The notes under the pieces are model-generated. The model had not been told where the DNA came from, searched no databases, and worked only from the letters and a program-made list of their open reading frames with translations. Shown piece by piece: positions 7,099-12,943 of a stretch of DNA of 12,943 nt (its first letter is position 1; every line of letters starts with the position of its first letter). Where the stretch lies: positions 1 to 12,943 of the forward strand of contig CAYIFA010000025.1 of the NCBI GenBank assembly GCA_964362625.1. Direction: 5' to 3'. The DNA comes from CAYIFA01 sp964362625. GTDB taxonomy: Bacteria > Patescibacteriota > Minisyncoccia > 1-14-0-10-42-19. Both the position numbers and the translations under genes were made by a program.

Positions 7099-7131
7099 TG
7101 TAATTTTTAATTTTGATTTTTCAATTTTGAA

Positions 7132-7917
7132 TTAAAGATATCCGACTTGGCGAAGCCAATAACTGTTATCCCATTCCCATAAGGCCTTGGCCGCCAAAAA
7201 ACCTTTTATATCTTGATTAAAATACGGGAACTCTTTTAAATCAATGTCGCCCACCACTTCGCTCCATTCGTGTTTACTTTCTTCGCAAAACGGCGTCCCG
7301 TTGCCTCTACCGTTTCTAACTTTAGTTCGGCCACCCTTCTCGCGCATGGTCGCCCCGCACAATTTGCAAATACGATGCTGATTTATCCTCAAAATCCATC
7401 TGGTTTGGATATCGCTCGGAAGGCCCAAAATCTTTTTAAGCCCATATTCTTGGAGAGCTAAAACATACGCGGCGGTCTGCAAATTATATTCCGGATAAAA
7501 TCCGGTGGAGGTTTTTATATCCAAAACGCCAAATTTACCGCCAATTGACGCCAACGCATCAATGGTTCCGGAATAGCGATGCACTCCTGACCAAACCGGA
7601 CGCTCCACATATTCCGGATGGAAAAAAATATTTTTCCCCTCGTTGAATTTTTGAAAAGCTAAAACTGCCGGTTTTATTTCCTCGGGTATCTCGACGGGTT
7701 CGCCGACAACGAGTTTTTGAACCACCTCATGAATAAGCGAGCCTTCGGCCGCTGATTTTTCCTTTACTTCATCAGCCCGGTCGCCCATTTCCTTAAAAAA
7801 TTGCTCCAAAGCCGGCTTGGCTTTTATCTCCAGAATCTTGGTAACCCGCGGATACCACTTGCCCTCAACTTCGTGGCCGGACAAGGCCATGAATTCCTCG
7901 GCGTTTTTGTACCACAT
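7132..7917 (-). CDS. PD-(D/E)XK superfamily nuclease with a zinc-finger-like insert
   Basis: 261 residues with the RecB/Cas4/phage-exonuclease type core. Motifs in order: GSLIHEVV with H63, GTID with D120, VLDIKTSTGFYPEYNLQTAAY with the metal-binding D133, K135, Q147 and Y151. These are the Mg2+-binding and catalytic residues expected of an active DNase of this fold. After the core comes an insert with CKLC (C184, C187) and, about 25 basic, Gly-rich residues later, C211 and H216, which could bind one zinc and contact DNA; this part is inference. No helicase domain is present, so it is a stand-alone nuclease. An extended -10 promoter lies 9 bases before the ATG with no SD, and rnhA and comEC follow, so a role in processing imported or damaged DNA is plausible. 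The exact substrate cannot be told. Confidence 0.8.
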   Translation of the reverse strand: MWYKNAEEFMALSGHEVEGKWYPRVTKILEIKAKPALEQFFKEMGDRADEVKEKSAAEGSLIHEVVQKLVVGEPVEIPEEIKPAVLAFQKFNEGKNIFFHPEYVERPVWSGVHRYSGTIDALASIGGKFGVLDIKTSTGFYPEYNLQTAAYVLALQEYGLKKILGLPSDIQTRWILRINQHRICKLCGATMREKGGRTKVRNGRGNGTPFCEESKHEWSEVVGDIDLKEFPYFNQDIKGFLAAKALWEWDNSYWLRQVGYL

Positions 7918-7926
7918 GATTAAGTA

Positions 7927-7935
7927 AGTATAACA
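7927..7935 (-). promoter_or_regulatory. Extended -10 promoter of the nuclease/rnhA/comEC run (leaderless type)
   Basis: Minus strand TGT-TATACT, with the -10 at 7932-7927. Only 9 bases separate the -10 from the ATG at 7917, so a start 6-8 bases downstream would leave a leader of 1-3 bases. No SD is present. No good -35 is seen (TTTGGG at the 17-base position), as is common for TGn promoters. Confidence 0.55.
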
Positions 7936-7943
7936 AACAAAAC

Positions 7944-7963
7944 GAGCGGCCCAAAGGCCGCTC
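7944..7963 (-). terminator. Rho-independent terminator of the 337-residue protein gene
   Basis: Perfect 8-bp stem GAGCGGCC (7944-7951) / GGCCGCTC (7956-7963), loop CAAA; on the minus strand it is followed by GTTTTGTTTGTT. It begins 7 bases after the stop codon at 7970 and directly precedes the promoter of the nuclease gene. Confidence 0.85.
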
Positions 7964-7969
7964 TTAGTT

Positions 7970-8983
7970 TTAAATTTTTACTCCGCCGCCCCGTACAGAT
8001 ATGGGCAAAATAGATTTAAACAAATCAGGATTGTTAGATGCCAAACGCATCATTTCGCGAACGTGCTTATTCTGCGCTATGCCGAGAGTCCACCAAATCT
8101 TGGGAAAATCGGCAGATACCGTCTCTTCTTCTAAAACAAGTATGGCGTCGTCGATCTCAAAGTATTCAAAAAAGTCGTACTCGCCATACATTATACGTAA
8201 TGCTGGCTTTATCTTTACATTACTACGAAGCCGGAGCCCGGACATATCAAACTTTCTTCCGGAGAGCCTGGAAGCAAAAAATCTCTTTACAACCTTAGCA
8301 GCACTATTATCAAAACTGCTTTCAGTATTCTGGATATCGGTATAACTGACGGGTTCTTCGGCGGTTCCCATAACTACGCGATCACCATCCTTATGAATTG
8401 TCCCGAAAAACTTAAAATCGGCCGCCGACACATCGTAACGGAACTGCCACGTCGATAACGAGCCAACAGAAAGCCAGTCATAATGGTTAAACGTACAATC
8501 AACAACGTTGATGGCGCACGGGTAACCGAGCGGAAAAGCGAGTTTGCACTTTTCTGCAACTCTTTGGTACTGCGGCGAATTGCGCCAATTTTTATAGTTC
8601 AGATCGTCGGTAACAAACGACGGCACCATCAACGTCCCTAATTCATACTGAATTTTTTCTTTTTGGGAAAAGATGAGTTTAATTTTTTCTTTTTGACTCA
8701 CGGTCAGACCATCAAGTCCTGAGAAACCGGTTAAACTAGCTGGAGTACAAATATAACTATCCACCTTTACTCTAAAAAGGCACCCATCTTCTACCGGCCA
8801 GAAAACTTCTAGTTCAATATCGCCATTTGCGCTTTCGCGATCCAAACGCTTGCCCCAAACATAACCGTTTCTAGCAATGGTAAAAACCAAACTCTTACCG
8901 GTATGCAAAAACGGAAAATCTTTCGGCTCTAAAATTTGTAGGCGGCCTGATGGGCCCGGACCAGTATCATCATACACTCCCAT
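7970..8983 (-). CDS. Unrecognised 337-residue protein
   Basis: I do not recognise a family. The protein looks soluble: no signal peptide, no membrane segment, many aromatic residues (for example NHYDW, PKIWWTLG, EYDFFEYFEIDDAILVLEEE), mixed strand/helix character and a helical C-terminal part ending in a short GGG stretch. No catalytic motif stands out. Residues 96-111 hold two copies of SQKEKI spaced ten residues apart, encoded by an exact 15-base direct repeat, which suggests a small internal duplication. An AGGGGG-type SD lies about 6 bases before the ATG. It is transcribed alone, with its own terminator after the stop and a 210-base repeat-like spacer before it, so neighbours say little about its role. 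It separates the glycolysis genes from the nuclease run and could be a later insertion. Confidence 0.7.
   Translation of the reverse strand: MGVYDDTGPGPSGRLQILEPKDFPFLHTGKSLVFTIARNGYVWGKRLDRESANGDIELEVFWPVEDGCLFRVKVDSYICTPASLTGFSGLDGLTVSQKEKIKLIFSQKEKIQYELGTLMVPSFVTDDLNYKNWRNSPQYQRVAEKCKLAFPLGYPCAINVVDCTFNHYDWLSVGSLSTWQFRYDVSAADFKFFGTIHKDGDRVVMGTAEEPVSYTDIQNTESSFDNSAAKVVKRFFASRLSGRKFDMSGLRLRSNVKIKPALRIMYGEYDFFEYFEIDDAILVLEEETVSADFPKIWWTLGIAQNKHVREMMRLASNNPDLFKSILPISVRGGGVKI
8651..8695. repeat. 15-base direct repeat, 30 bases apart, inside the unknown gene
   Basis: AATTTTTTCTTTTTG occurs at 8651-8665 and again at 8681-8695. Each copy encodes QKEKI on the minus strand and forms the core of the SQKEKI duplication. 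The A-rich coding strand (A5-G-A6) would be prone to slippage. Confidence 0.8.
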
Positions 8984-9000
8984 TTCGTCCCCCTTTTTCT

Positions 9001-9077
9001 ACGGCCCTTCGACTGCGCTCCTCTCGACGAGGCTCGAGGCTCTTGAGAGCAGGGCAAGCCGAAGTGAGGTAGGCCGT
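9001..9077. repeat. GC-rich imperfect inverted repeat, REP-like spacer
   Basis: In the 210-base gene-free spacer 8984-9193, ACGGCC (9001-9006) pairs with GGCCGT (9072-9077) and CTTCG (9007-9011) with CGAAG (9060-9064). Weaker pairing continues inward around the direct repeat GAGGCTCGAGGCTC. The CCTTCGACTGCGCTC wording resembles dispersed intergenic repeats of many bacteria. No gene is seen in the spacer; its other contents are the hairpin at 9134-9156 and a possible promoter. Confidence 0.45.
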
Positions 9078-9133
9078 CACCTGCGATTTTCGCCCTGGAT
9101 TTCTACAGAGCCAGAGCCTCTCTGTCAAGGAAC

Positions 9134-9156
9134 AGCGTCCAGCCAACCTGGACGCT
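9134..9156 (-). terminator. Hairpin after pgk, possible terminator
   Basis: Perfect 9-bp stem AGCGTCCAG (9134-9142) / CTGGACGCT (9148-9156) with loop CCAAC, 37 bases after the pgk stop. The minus-strand tail GTTCCTTGAC is only partly U-rich, so termination may be weak. A smaller hairpin (ACAGAG 9105-9110 / CTCTGT 9120-9125) follows. Confidence 0.5.
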
Positions 9157-9159
9157 TTA

Positions 9160-9188
9160 ATACTAAGGGGCAACAAAGGAAATGTAAA
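9160..9188 (-). promoter_or_regulatory. Possible promoter for the 337-residue protein gene
   Basis: Minus strand TTTACA (9188-9183), 17-base spacer, TAGTAT (9165-9160). The -35 is good and the -10 matches only four of six positions. It lies just after the pgk stop and would give a leader of about 170 bases containing both hairpins and the inverted repeat. Weakly supported. Confidence 0.3.
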
Positions 9189-9193
9189 GGGGT

Positions 9194-10339
9194 TTAGGGG
9201 TTAAGACGATTTTTAAGCGCTTCTATTCCCGGCAGTGTACCATTGGCCAGGAATTGGAGCATCGCGCCACCGCCGGTGGAGACGAATGAAAACTTATTTA
9301 ATATTTTTTCTTTGCGAAGAAACGCCACGGTGTCGCCGCCGCCAACTATAGTTTCGGCCTTACTTTTTATCAGGCTTCTAGCCAATTGCCTGGTTGATAA
9401 ATCAAAACCTTTTTCAACATACCCCAACGGCCCGTTCCAGAGAACAAACCGTGCGTTTTTAATCAAACTCTCGGCTTGACGCATGGTTTCCGGCCCCAAA
9501 TCAAAAATATTATCTTCGGCATCAATTTCTGAAAACTTTTTTGTCCCTTTTCGGCCTTTGTTTTCGACTCCGACATCTAGCGGAAAAAGGATTTTGACGG
9601 ATTCCAAAACGGATTTTTTAATATCCGGGATTGATTCTTTTTCAATTTGCGATTTGCCGACGGCCAGCCCCTTGGCCGCGAGCAGGGTGTTAGCCATAGT
9701 GCCGCCGACTATAACAGCGTCGGCTTTTGGCAGGAATTTTTCCAAAAGCAATAGCTTAATTGGCTTCATCCCGCCCAGCACAAACAGGAACGGATGCGAT
9801 GGACGAAATGCTTTAGAAAGCCGCTTAGTTTCTTCCAAAAAAAGCGGCCCGGCAAAACTTGGCAAAAACTTCGGAACCCCGACAATTGAGGCGTGTTCGC
9901 GGTGCGACGCGCTAAATGCCTCGTTAACGAAAACATCGGCAAGGCCAGCTAGTTGGCGGGCAAAATCGCTATCGTTATCTTTTTCGCGCGGATCTTTACG
10001 AAGATTTTCCAGCAATAAGACGTCGCTGTTTCCCATTCTGACGGCTGCACGCCGGGCTTGGTCGCCCGCTATATCTTCGACAAAACGCAGGTACTTTAAG
10101 CCATGACCGCGCAAATACGCTGCTACTGACAAAAAAGTCGGCGTTTTATCGCGCTCTTCCAAGTGGCTTATTAAAATTACTTTGTTACCGCGCTTTAAAG
10201 CATCCAAAATAGTCGGCAATGTTTTTTGAATGCGGAAATCGTCTTCTACTTTGCCCATGCGACACGGTGTATTAAAATCTACACGCATGAGGACGCGCTT
10301 TTCTTTTAAATTCTTAGGTAAGCCCGGCAATTTAATCAT
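9194..10339 (-). CDS. pgk: Phosphoglycerate kinase
   Basis: 381 residues, slightly shorter than the usual 390-400. It transfers phosphate from 1,3-bisphosphoglycerate to ADP in lower glycolysis. Recognisable motifs: RVDFNTP (19-25), DDFRIQKTLPTI (33-44), VNEAFSASHREHAS (138-151), LGGMK (188-192), LWNGPLGYVE (300-309), GGGDTVAFL (333-341) and STGGGAMLQFL (354-364). Several places depart from the common form: the SHLGRP loop reads SHLEERD, moving the arginine by one position; GGAKVxDK reads GGMKPIK; and the usual Glu of STGGGASLE is Gln. Core substrate residues R36, H146-R147, K192 and D336 are kept, so it is probably active. Its ATG overlaps the tpiA stop (ATGA), indicating translational coupling; it is the last gene of the sugar cluster. 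Confidence 0.95.
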   Translation of the reverse strand: MIKLPGLPKNLKEKRVLMRVDFNTPCRMGKVEDDFRIQKTLPTILDALKRGNKVILISHLEERDKTPTFLSVAAYLRGHGLKYLRFVEDIAGDQARRAAVRMGNSDVLLLENLRKDPREKDNDSDFARQLAGLADVFVNEAFSASHREHASIVGVPKFLPSFAGPLFLEETKRLSKAFRPSHPFLFVLGGMKPIKLLLLEKFLPKADAVIVGGTMANTLLAAKGLAVGKSQIEKESIPDIKKSVLESVKILFPLDVGVENKGRKGTKKFSEIDAEDNIFDLGPETMRQAESLIKNARFVLWNGPLGYVEKGFDLSTRQLARSLIKSKAETIVGGGDTVAFLRKEKILNKFSFVSTGGGAMLQFLANGTLPGIEALKNRLNP

Positions 10340-11070
10340 AACGCCGACTTGATAATCATCCGGAATTCGTTAATATCAAGCGAAGCTCCGCCTACCAACA
10401 ATCCATTAACTCCGTTTACATCGAGAAACGATTTGGAATTTTTGGCACTGACCGATCCGCCATACAGAACCGGGATTCGGTGTGCCGCGTTTTTACCCAG
10501 CAAGTCCAAAAGTGTCCGGCGGATATAAGTTGTCATTTCATATAAATCTTCAGGCTTGACCGTTTTCCCAGTACCGATGGCCCAGATTGGCTCATAGGCA
10601 ATAATGATTTTGGCAGAATACCGCTTGGATATGCCCTCGAGATCTTTACGCAATTGATCACGGACAAAAACTTGAAAGTTTTCGTCATCTCTGCTTTTTT
10701 CGCCAACGCACAATACGACTCCAAGGCCCGAATTAAGCGCGGCCTTAACCTTGGAATTGATGACGGAATCGGTTTCTCCGGAGTGTTCTCTTCGTTCGGA
10801 ATGGCCGAGTATCACGTGCCTTATTCCGAGCGAATAGAGCATAGCAGGCGATATTTCTCCGGTGTAAGCGCCACTCGTTTCATAAAAAGCGTTTTGCGCG
10901 GCAAGCTCAAATTTAACGCCGAAAATCGGGAAATATACGAATGGCGGAGCGATGACTAAATTTATTTTTTTTCTGATTCCACCAAGCCGTATAAAACCGG
11001 CGGCCAATTTTTTGGCTTCCGCAATGTTTTTGGGGTTCATTTTCCAATTGGCGATGACGATTCTTTTCAT
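10336..11070 (-). CDS. tpiA: Triosephosphate isomerase
   Basis: 244 residues, close to the family's roughly 250. It interconverts dihydroxyacetone phosphate and glyceraldehyde 3-phosphate. The signature is complete: N8 and K10 (IANWKMNP), AAQN (57-60), GAYTGEIS (67-74), the electrophile H90 in LGHSERR, CVGE (121-124), the catalytic base E160 in AYEPIWAIGTGK with the mobile loop, YGGSV and the phosphate-binding GLLVGGASL. The start at 11070 is chosen because the protein then begins MKRIVIANWK as in the family; an in-frame ATG at 11124 would add 18 unrelated residues and overlap galT. Only one base separates it from the galT stop and no SD is present, so translation probably depends on ribosomes finishing galT. 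It overlaps pgk by 4 bases. Confidence 0.97.
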   Translation of the reverse strand: MKRIVIANWKMNPKNIAEAKKLAAGFIRLGGIRKKINLVIAPPFVYFPIFGVKFELAAQNAFYETSGAYTGEISPAMLYSLGIRHVILGHSERREHSGETDSVINSKVKAALNSGLGVVLCVGEKSRDDENFQVFVRDQLRKDLEGISKRYSAKIIIAYEPIWAIGTGKTVKPEDLYEMTTYIRRTLLDLLGKNAAHRIPVLYGGSVSAKNSKSFLDVNGVNGLLVGGASLDINEFRMIIKSAL

Positions 11071-11071
11071 A

Positions 11072-12100
11072 TTAAAAATTCCGCAATGTTTCGGCGGCCT
11101 CTTCCGGCGAGACTGCGACAACAACTATTCCGGTCCCCAACTCAAGACCGGCCCATATGTTGATCCTGGGCAAAACCTCAACATGCCAATGATAATGCTC
11201 TTCATTATTATTTTTAGCTGGAGCGGTGTGGATCAAAAAATTATAATCCGGGTCATTCATGGCTCCTCTTATTTTTTCTAACACGGCTTTAAACGCTGCG
11301 GCAAGATTTTTCCGCGTCTCATAATTTATACTCTCGAAATGCGCCTGATGCGCGCGCGGATATATCCTTACTTCAAAAGAACTTCGCGGCGCGTAAGGAC
11401 AAAACGCCACAAATTCTTCATTTTCGTAAATTATTCTTATTTTTTCGCTAAGCTCGAAATCCAAAATAGCGCAATGCGCGCATATTTTGTTTTTTCCAAA
11501 ATACAGCCGCGATCCGTCTAGGCTTCGCGCAACATCGGGCGGGATGATCGGCAATGCGATCAATTGCGAATGCGGATGGCTGACTGACGCGCCGGCCCTT
11601 GGACCGTGATTATGGAAAATCAAAATATACTCTATACAATCCTCATTTTTGATACTGACAAATCTTTCAATATACGCGCGTAATATCAAGCCGATTTCTC
11701 CGATAGTCATATCGGCCATAGTTTTTTCATGGTCGCGGGTGATTATTACTTCGTGAAAACCCACGCCGTCCATAACCTGATATGGCCCGACCGGATTTAA
11801 TACCGGGCATACTTGATGCGGACTTAAGACCGGGTATTTGTTTGGTATGACTTGCAAGAACCAATCATCAATGCTGTCAGACGCGCTCACCTCCGGTTTG
11901 GCGTACCATAATACCGCTGTTTCATTATTTTCTTGCGGATTTTCAAATGGGCAGTTTCCAATCGGGAAGGATGTTCGTTTTTCGCTTTTTATTTTTTCTG
12001 CTCCAGGACGGCTTCTACGGCCGGTGGCAACCAAAATCCATTCGCCGGAGAGTATATCTTTACGGAAAGTTGAAACTGATTTAAATTGAGTCTTTTTCAT
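11072..12100 (-). CDS. galT: Galactose-1-phosphate uridylyltransferase (HIT-superfamily nucleotidyltransferase)
   Basis: 342 residues, the normal GalT length (E. coli 348). Such enzymes exchange UMP between UDP-glucose and galactose 1-phosphate through a uridylyl-histidine. The N-terminal DILSGEWILVATGRRSRP, the SHPHSQ active site (H175-P-H177-S-Q179, with H177 the expected nucleophile), the preceding FHNHGPRAGAS, and the C-terminal HYHWHVEVLPR all fit. The first zinc site seems changed: CPFE (C50, E53) replaces the common CxxC, with H116 (GFHEV) and H163/H165 still available; a CAHC pair (207-210) lies further on. Substrate could differ (for example glucose 1-phosphate or ADP-sugars), since related proteins vary. 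It overlaps the glycosyltransferase gene by 20 bases and ends one base before tpiA. No clear SD. Confidence 0.88.
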   Translation of the reverse strand: MKKTQFKSVSTFRKDILSGEWILVATGRRSRPGAEKIKSEKRTSFPIGNCPFENPQENNETAVLWYAKPEVSASDSIDDWFLQVIPNKYPVLSPHQVCPVLNPVGPYQVMDGVGFHEVIITRDHEKTMADMTIGEIGLILRAYIERFVSIKNEDCIEYILIFHNHGPRAGASVSHPHSQLIALPIIPPDVARSLDGSRLYFGKNKICAHCAILDFELSEKIRIIYENEEFVAFCPYAPRSSFEVRIYPRAHQAHFESINYETRKNLAAAFKAVLEKIRGAMNDPDYNFLIHTAPAKNNNEEHYHWHVEVLPRINIWAGLELGTGIVVVAVSPEEAAETLRNF

Positions 12101-12887
12101 ATCTACCGCGCCAAAGGTTAATCTTCACAAGCACGGTTTCCCAAAAAACTTTCATATACGACAAAAGGCGCACGCGGCTCGACGGATCGTTTTCCCAGTG
12201 GGCCGGCACGATTCCGATTCGGTAGCCAAGATTCCGCGCAATAGTGAGAGTCTCAATGTCAAAACCAAAACCATTGATGCGCGATTTGCCAAATATTTTT
12301 TCGGCGGCTCCTGAACGAAATGCTTTAAACCCGCACTGGGTGTCCCAAATGCCGCGTACTGCCAACATCTGAATGAATAAATTCCCGGCGTTACCAGCAA
12401 GACGTTTATACCATTTTTGAGATATGGCTTGTTTAGCGCCTTTAGCATCTTTGGGATCGCGTGAGCATATTACTACTTCAAAACCCTTATCAAAAAGCGG
12501 CCGCATAAGATCAAAATGCGAAATATCCGTAGAATTGTCGGCATCGGTAAAAAGCCGGATGCGGCCGGTGGTATGAAGCATGCCCATTCTAACCCCATAG
12601 CCTTTGCCGCGATGTTTGGACATCGCTAATATTTCCAGATTGGGCACTGCCTTCTTCTTGTCATTTACAACTCCGATAGTATTGTCAGTTGGACCGTCGG
12701 TAACCACCAATATTTCTGACTGATAAGGCTGGCGGCGCAGATATTCGGCTATAATATCTAAAGTTTTTGGGATCCGCTTCTCTTCATTGTAGGCTGGAAT
12801 TATAACCGACAAAAAAATATCGCGGCTACCTGTGGGGAACGCCTGTTTGACGGGGGTTTCTTCGGTTCTACCAGAAAAAAACGCCAT
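12081..12887 (-). CDS. Glycosyltransferase family 2, dolichyl-phosphate glucosyltransferase-like
   Basis: 268 residues of the GT-A fold, DPG-synthase-like group, which moves a hexose from a nucleotide sugar to a polyprenyl phosphate. Visible motifs: LSVIIPAYNEEKRI (26-39), VVTDGPTDNT (61-70, usually DDGSxDxT), HRGKGYGVRMGM (92-103), the metal-binding D115-A-D117 with NSTDI, DTQCGFKAFR (182-191), GFGFDIE (206-212) and a C-terminal HWENDPSSRV. A roughly 20-residue leader precedes the domain; there is no C-terminal membrane segment, so it is probably cytoplasmic and peripheral. It heads the run galT-tpiA-pgk, overlapping galT by 20 bases, and may use the UDP-hexose that GalT makes. An extended -10 lies 10 bases before the ATG and there is no SD. 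Confidence 0.88.
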   Translation of the reverse strand: MAFFSGRTEETPVKQAFPTGSRDIFLSVIIPAYNEEKRIPKTLDIIAEYLRRQPYQSEILVVTDGPTDNTIGVVNDKKKAVPNLEILAMSKHRGKGYGVRMGMLHTTGRIRLFTDADNSTDISHFDLMRPLFDKGFEVVICSRDPKDAKGAKQAISQKWYKRLAGNAGNLFIQMLAVRGIWDTQCGFKAFRSGAAEKIFGKSRINGFGFDIETLTIARNLGYRIGIVPAHWENDPSSRVRLLSYMKVFWETVLVKINLWRGRYEKDSI

Positions 12888-12897
12888 GATACTGTTT

Positions 12898-12906
12898 ATT
12901 ATATCA
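12898..12906 (-). promoter_or_regulatory. Extended -10 promoter of the glycosyltransferase-galT-tpiA-pgk run (leaderless type)
   Basis: Minus strand TGA-TATAAT, a consensus extended -10 (TATAAT at 12903-12898). Ten bases separate it from the ATG at 12887, so the expected transcript would have a leader of only about 2-4 bases. No convincing -35 is visible (CCATCA at the 17-base position). No SD precedes the ATG. Confidence 0.65.
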
Positions 12907-12943
12907 CGACCATTACAATTTGATGGAAAATGGTTGTTCTTTT

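Noticed and set aside
8001..8345. Plus-strand open frame of 114 codons within the unknown 337-residue gene
   Set aside because: The minus-strand frame is three times longer, has an SD and is followed by a terminator; the plus-strand frame has neither.
9483..10106. Plus-strand open frame of 207 codons
   Set aside because: It is antisense to the clear pgk gene, Ser/Pro/Ala-rich without motifs, and a typical shadow frame.
11071..11124. Upstream in-frame ATG for tpiA, adding 18 residues
   Set aside because: Triosephosphate isomerases begin directly before the NWKMN motif, and the extension would lie inside galT.
10952..11281. Plus-strand open frame of 109 codons across the tpiA-galT junction
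   Set aside because: Antisense to two well-identified genes, no SD and no recognisable domain; the hydrophobic look comes from the complement of coding sequence.
1..12943. CRISPR arrays, tRNA or rRNA genes, transposase genes, riboswitches
   Set aside because: No regularly spaced repeats, no tRNA-like cloverleaf in the gene-free stretches, no transposase motif and no recognised riboswitch core were seen.

Overview
The window looks like a chromosomal piece of a small-genome bacterium of the Candidate Phyla Radiation (Patescibacteria, most likely Parcubacteria-like). This rests on the mix of very compact genes, divergent glycolytic enzymes, a stand-alone ComEC channel without its nuclease-like domain, few Shine-Dalgarno (SD) sites and AT-rich spacers. 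There is no rRNA, tRNA or ribosomal protein gene here to prove the placement, so it is an inference. Stops are TAA, plus TGA in tpiA, and no reading frame requires a recoded stop.

Layout. Bases 1-2598 carry three plus-strand genes: the C-terminal part of a predicted beta-propeller protein (cut by the window edge), a nicotinamidase/isochorismatase-like cysteine hydrolase with an enlarged insertion, and a von Willebrand factor A (vWA) protein with a complete metal site. The last two have near-identical strong SD sites and are separated by a 196-base nested imperfect inverted repeat (1581-1776). A bidirectional terminator (2622-2651) separates this block from the minus-strand genes.

Everything from 2658 to 12887 is on the minus strand. 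In order of transcription (right to left) these are: (a) a glycosyltransferase 2 / galT / tpiA / pgk cluster with overlapping or touching ends, started by an extended -10 promoter only 10 bases before the first ATG; (b) an unrecognised 337-residue protein bounded by a repeat-like spacer and a terminator; (c) a PD-(D/E)XK nuclease with a zinc-finger-like insert, an RNase H and a ComEC channel, again started by an extended -10 promoter next to the ATG; (d) guaB (IMP dehydrogenase) with a full promoter, strong SD and GTG start, and its own terminator; (e) a membrane-anchored metallo-beta-lactamase-fold protein matching the domain that many ComEC proteins carry at their C terminus.

How the genes may work together. 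Group (a) links hexose-1-phosphate/UDP-sugar exchange and glycosyl transfer to lower glycolysis. Groups (c), (d) and (e) fit DNA uptake, nucleic acid breakdown and guanine nucleotide supply, which suits an organism living on salvaged nucleotides. The plus-strand trio is the least understood part. Its combination of beta-propeller, amide hydrolase of the NAD-salvage superfamily and vWA scaffold is the best candidate here for an undescribed multi-gene system, but its 5' end lies outside the window.
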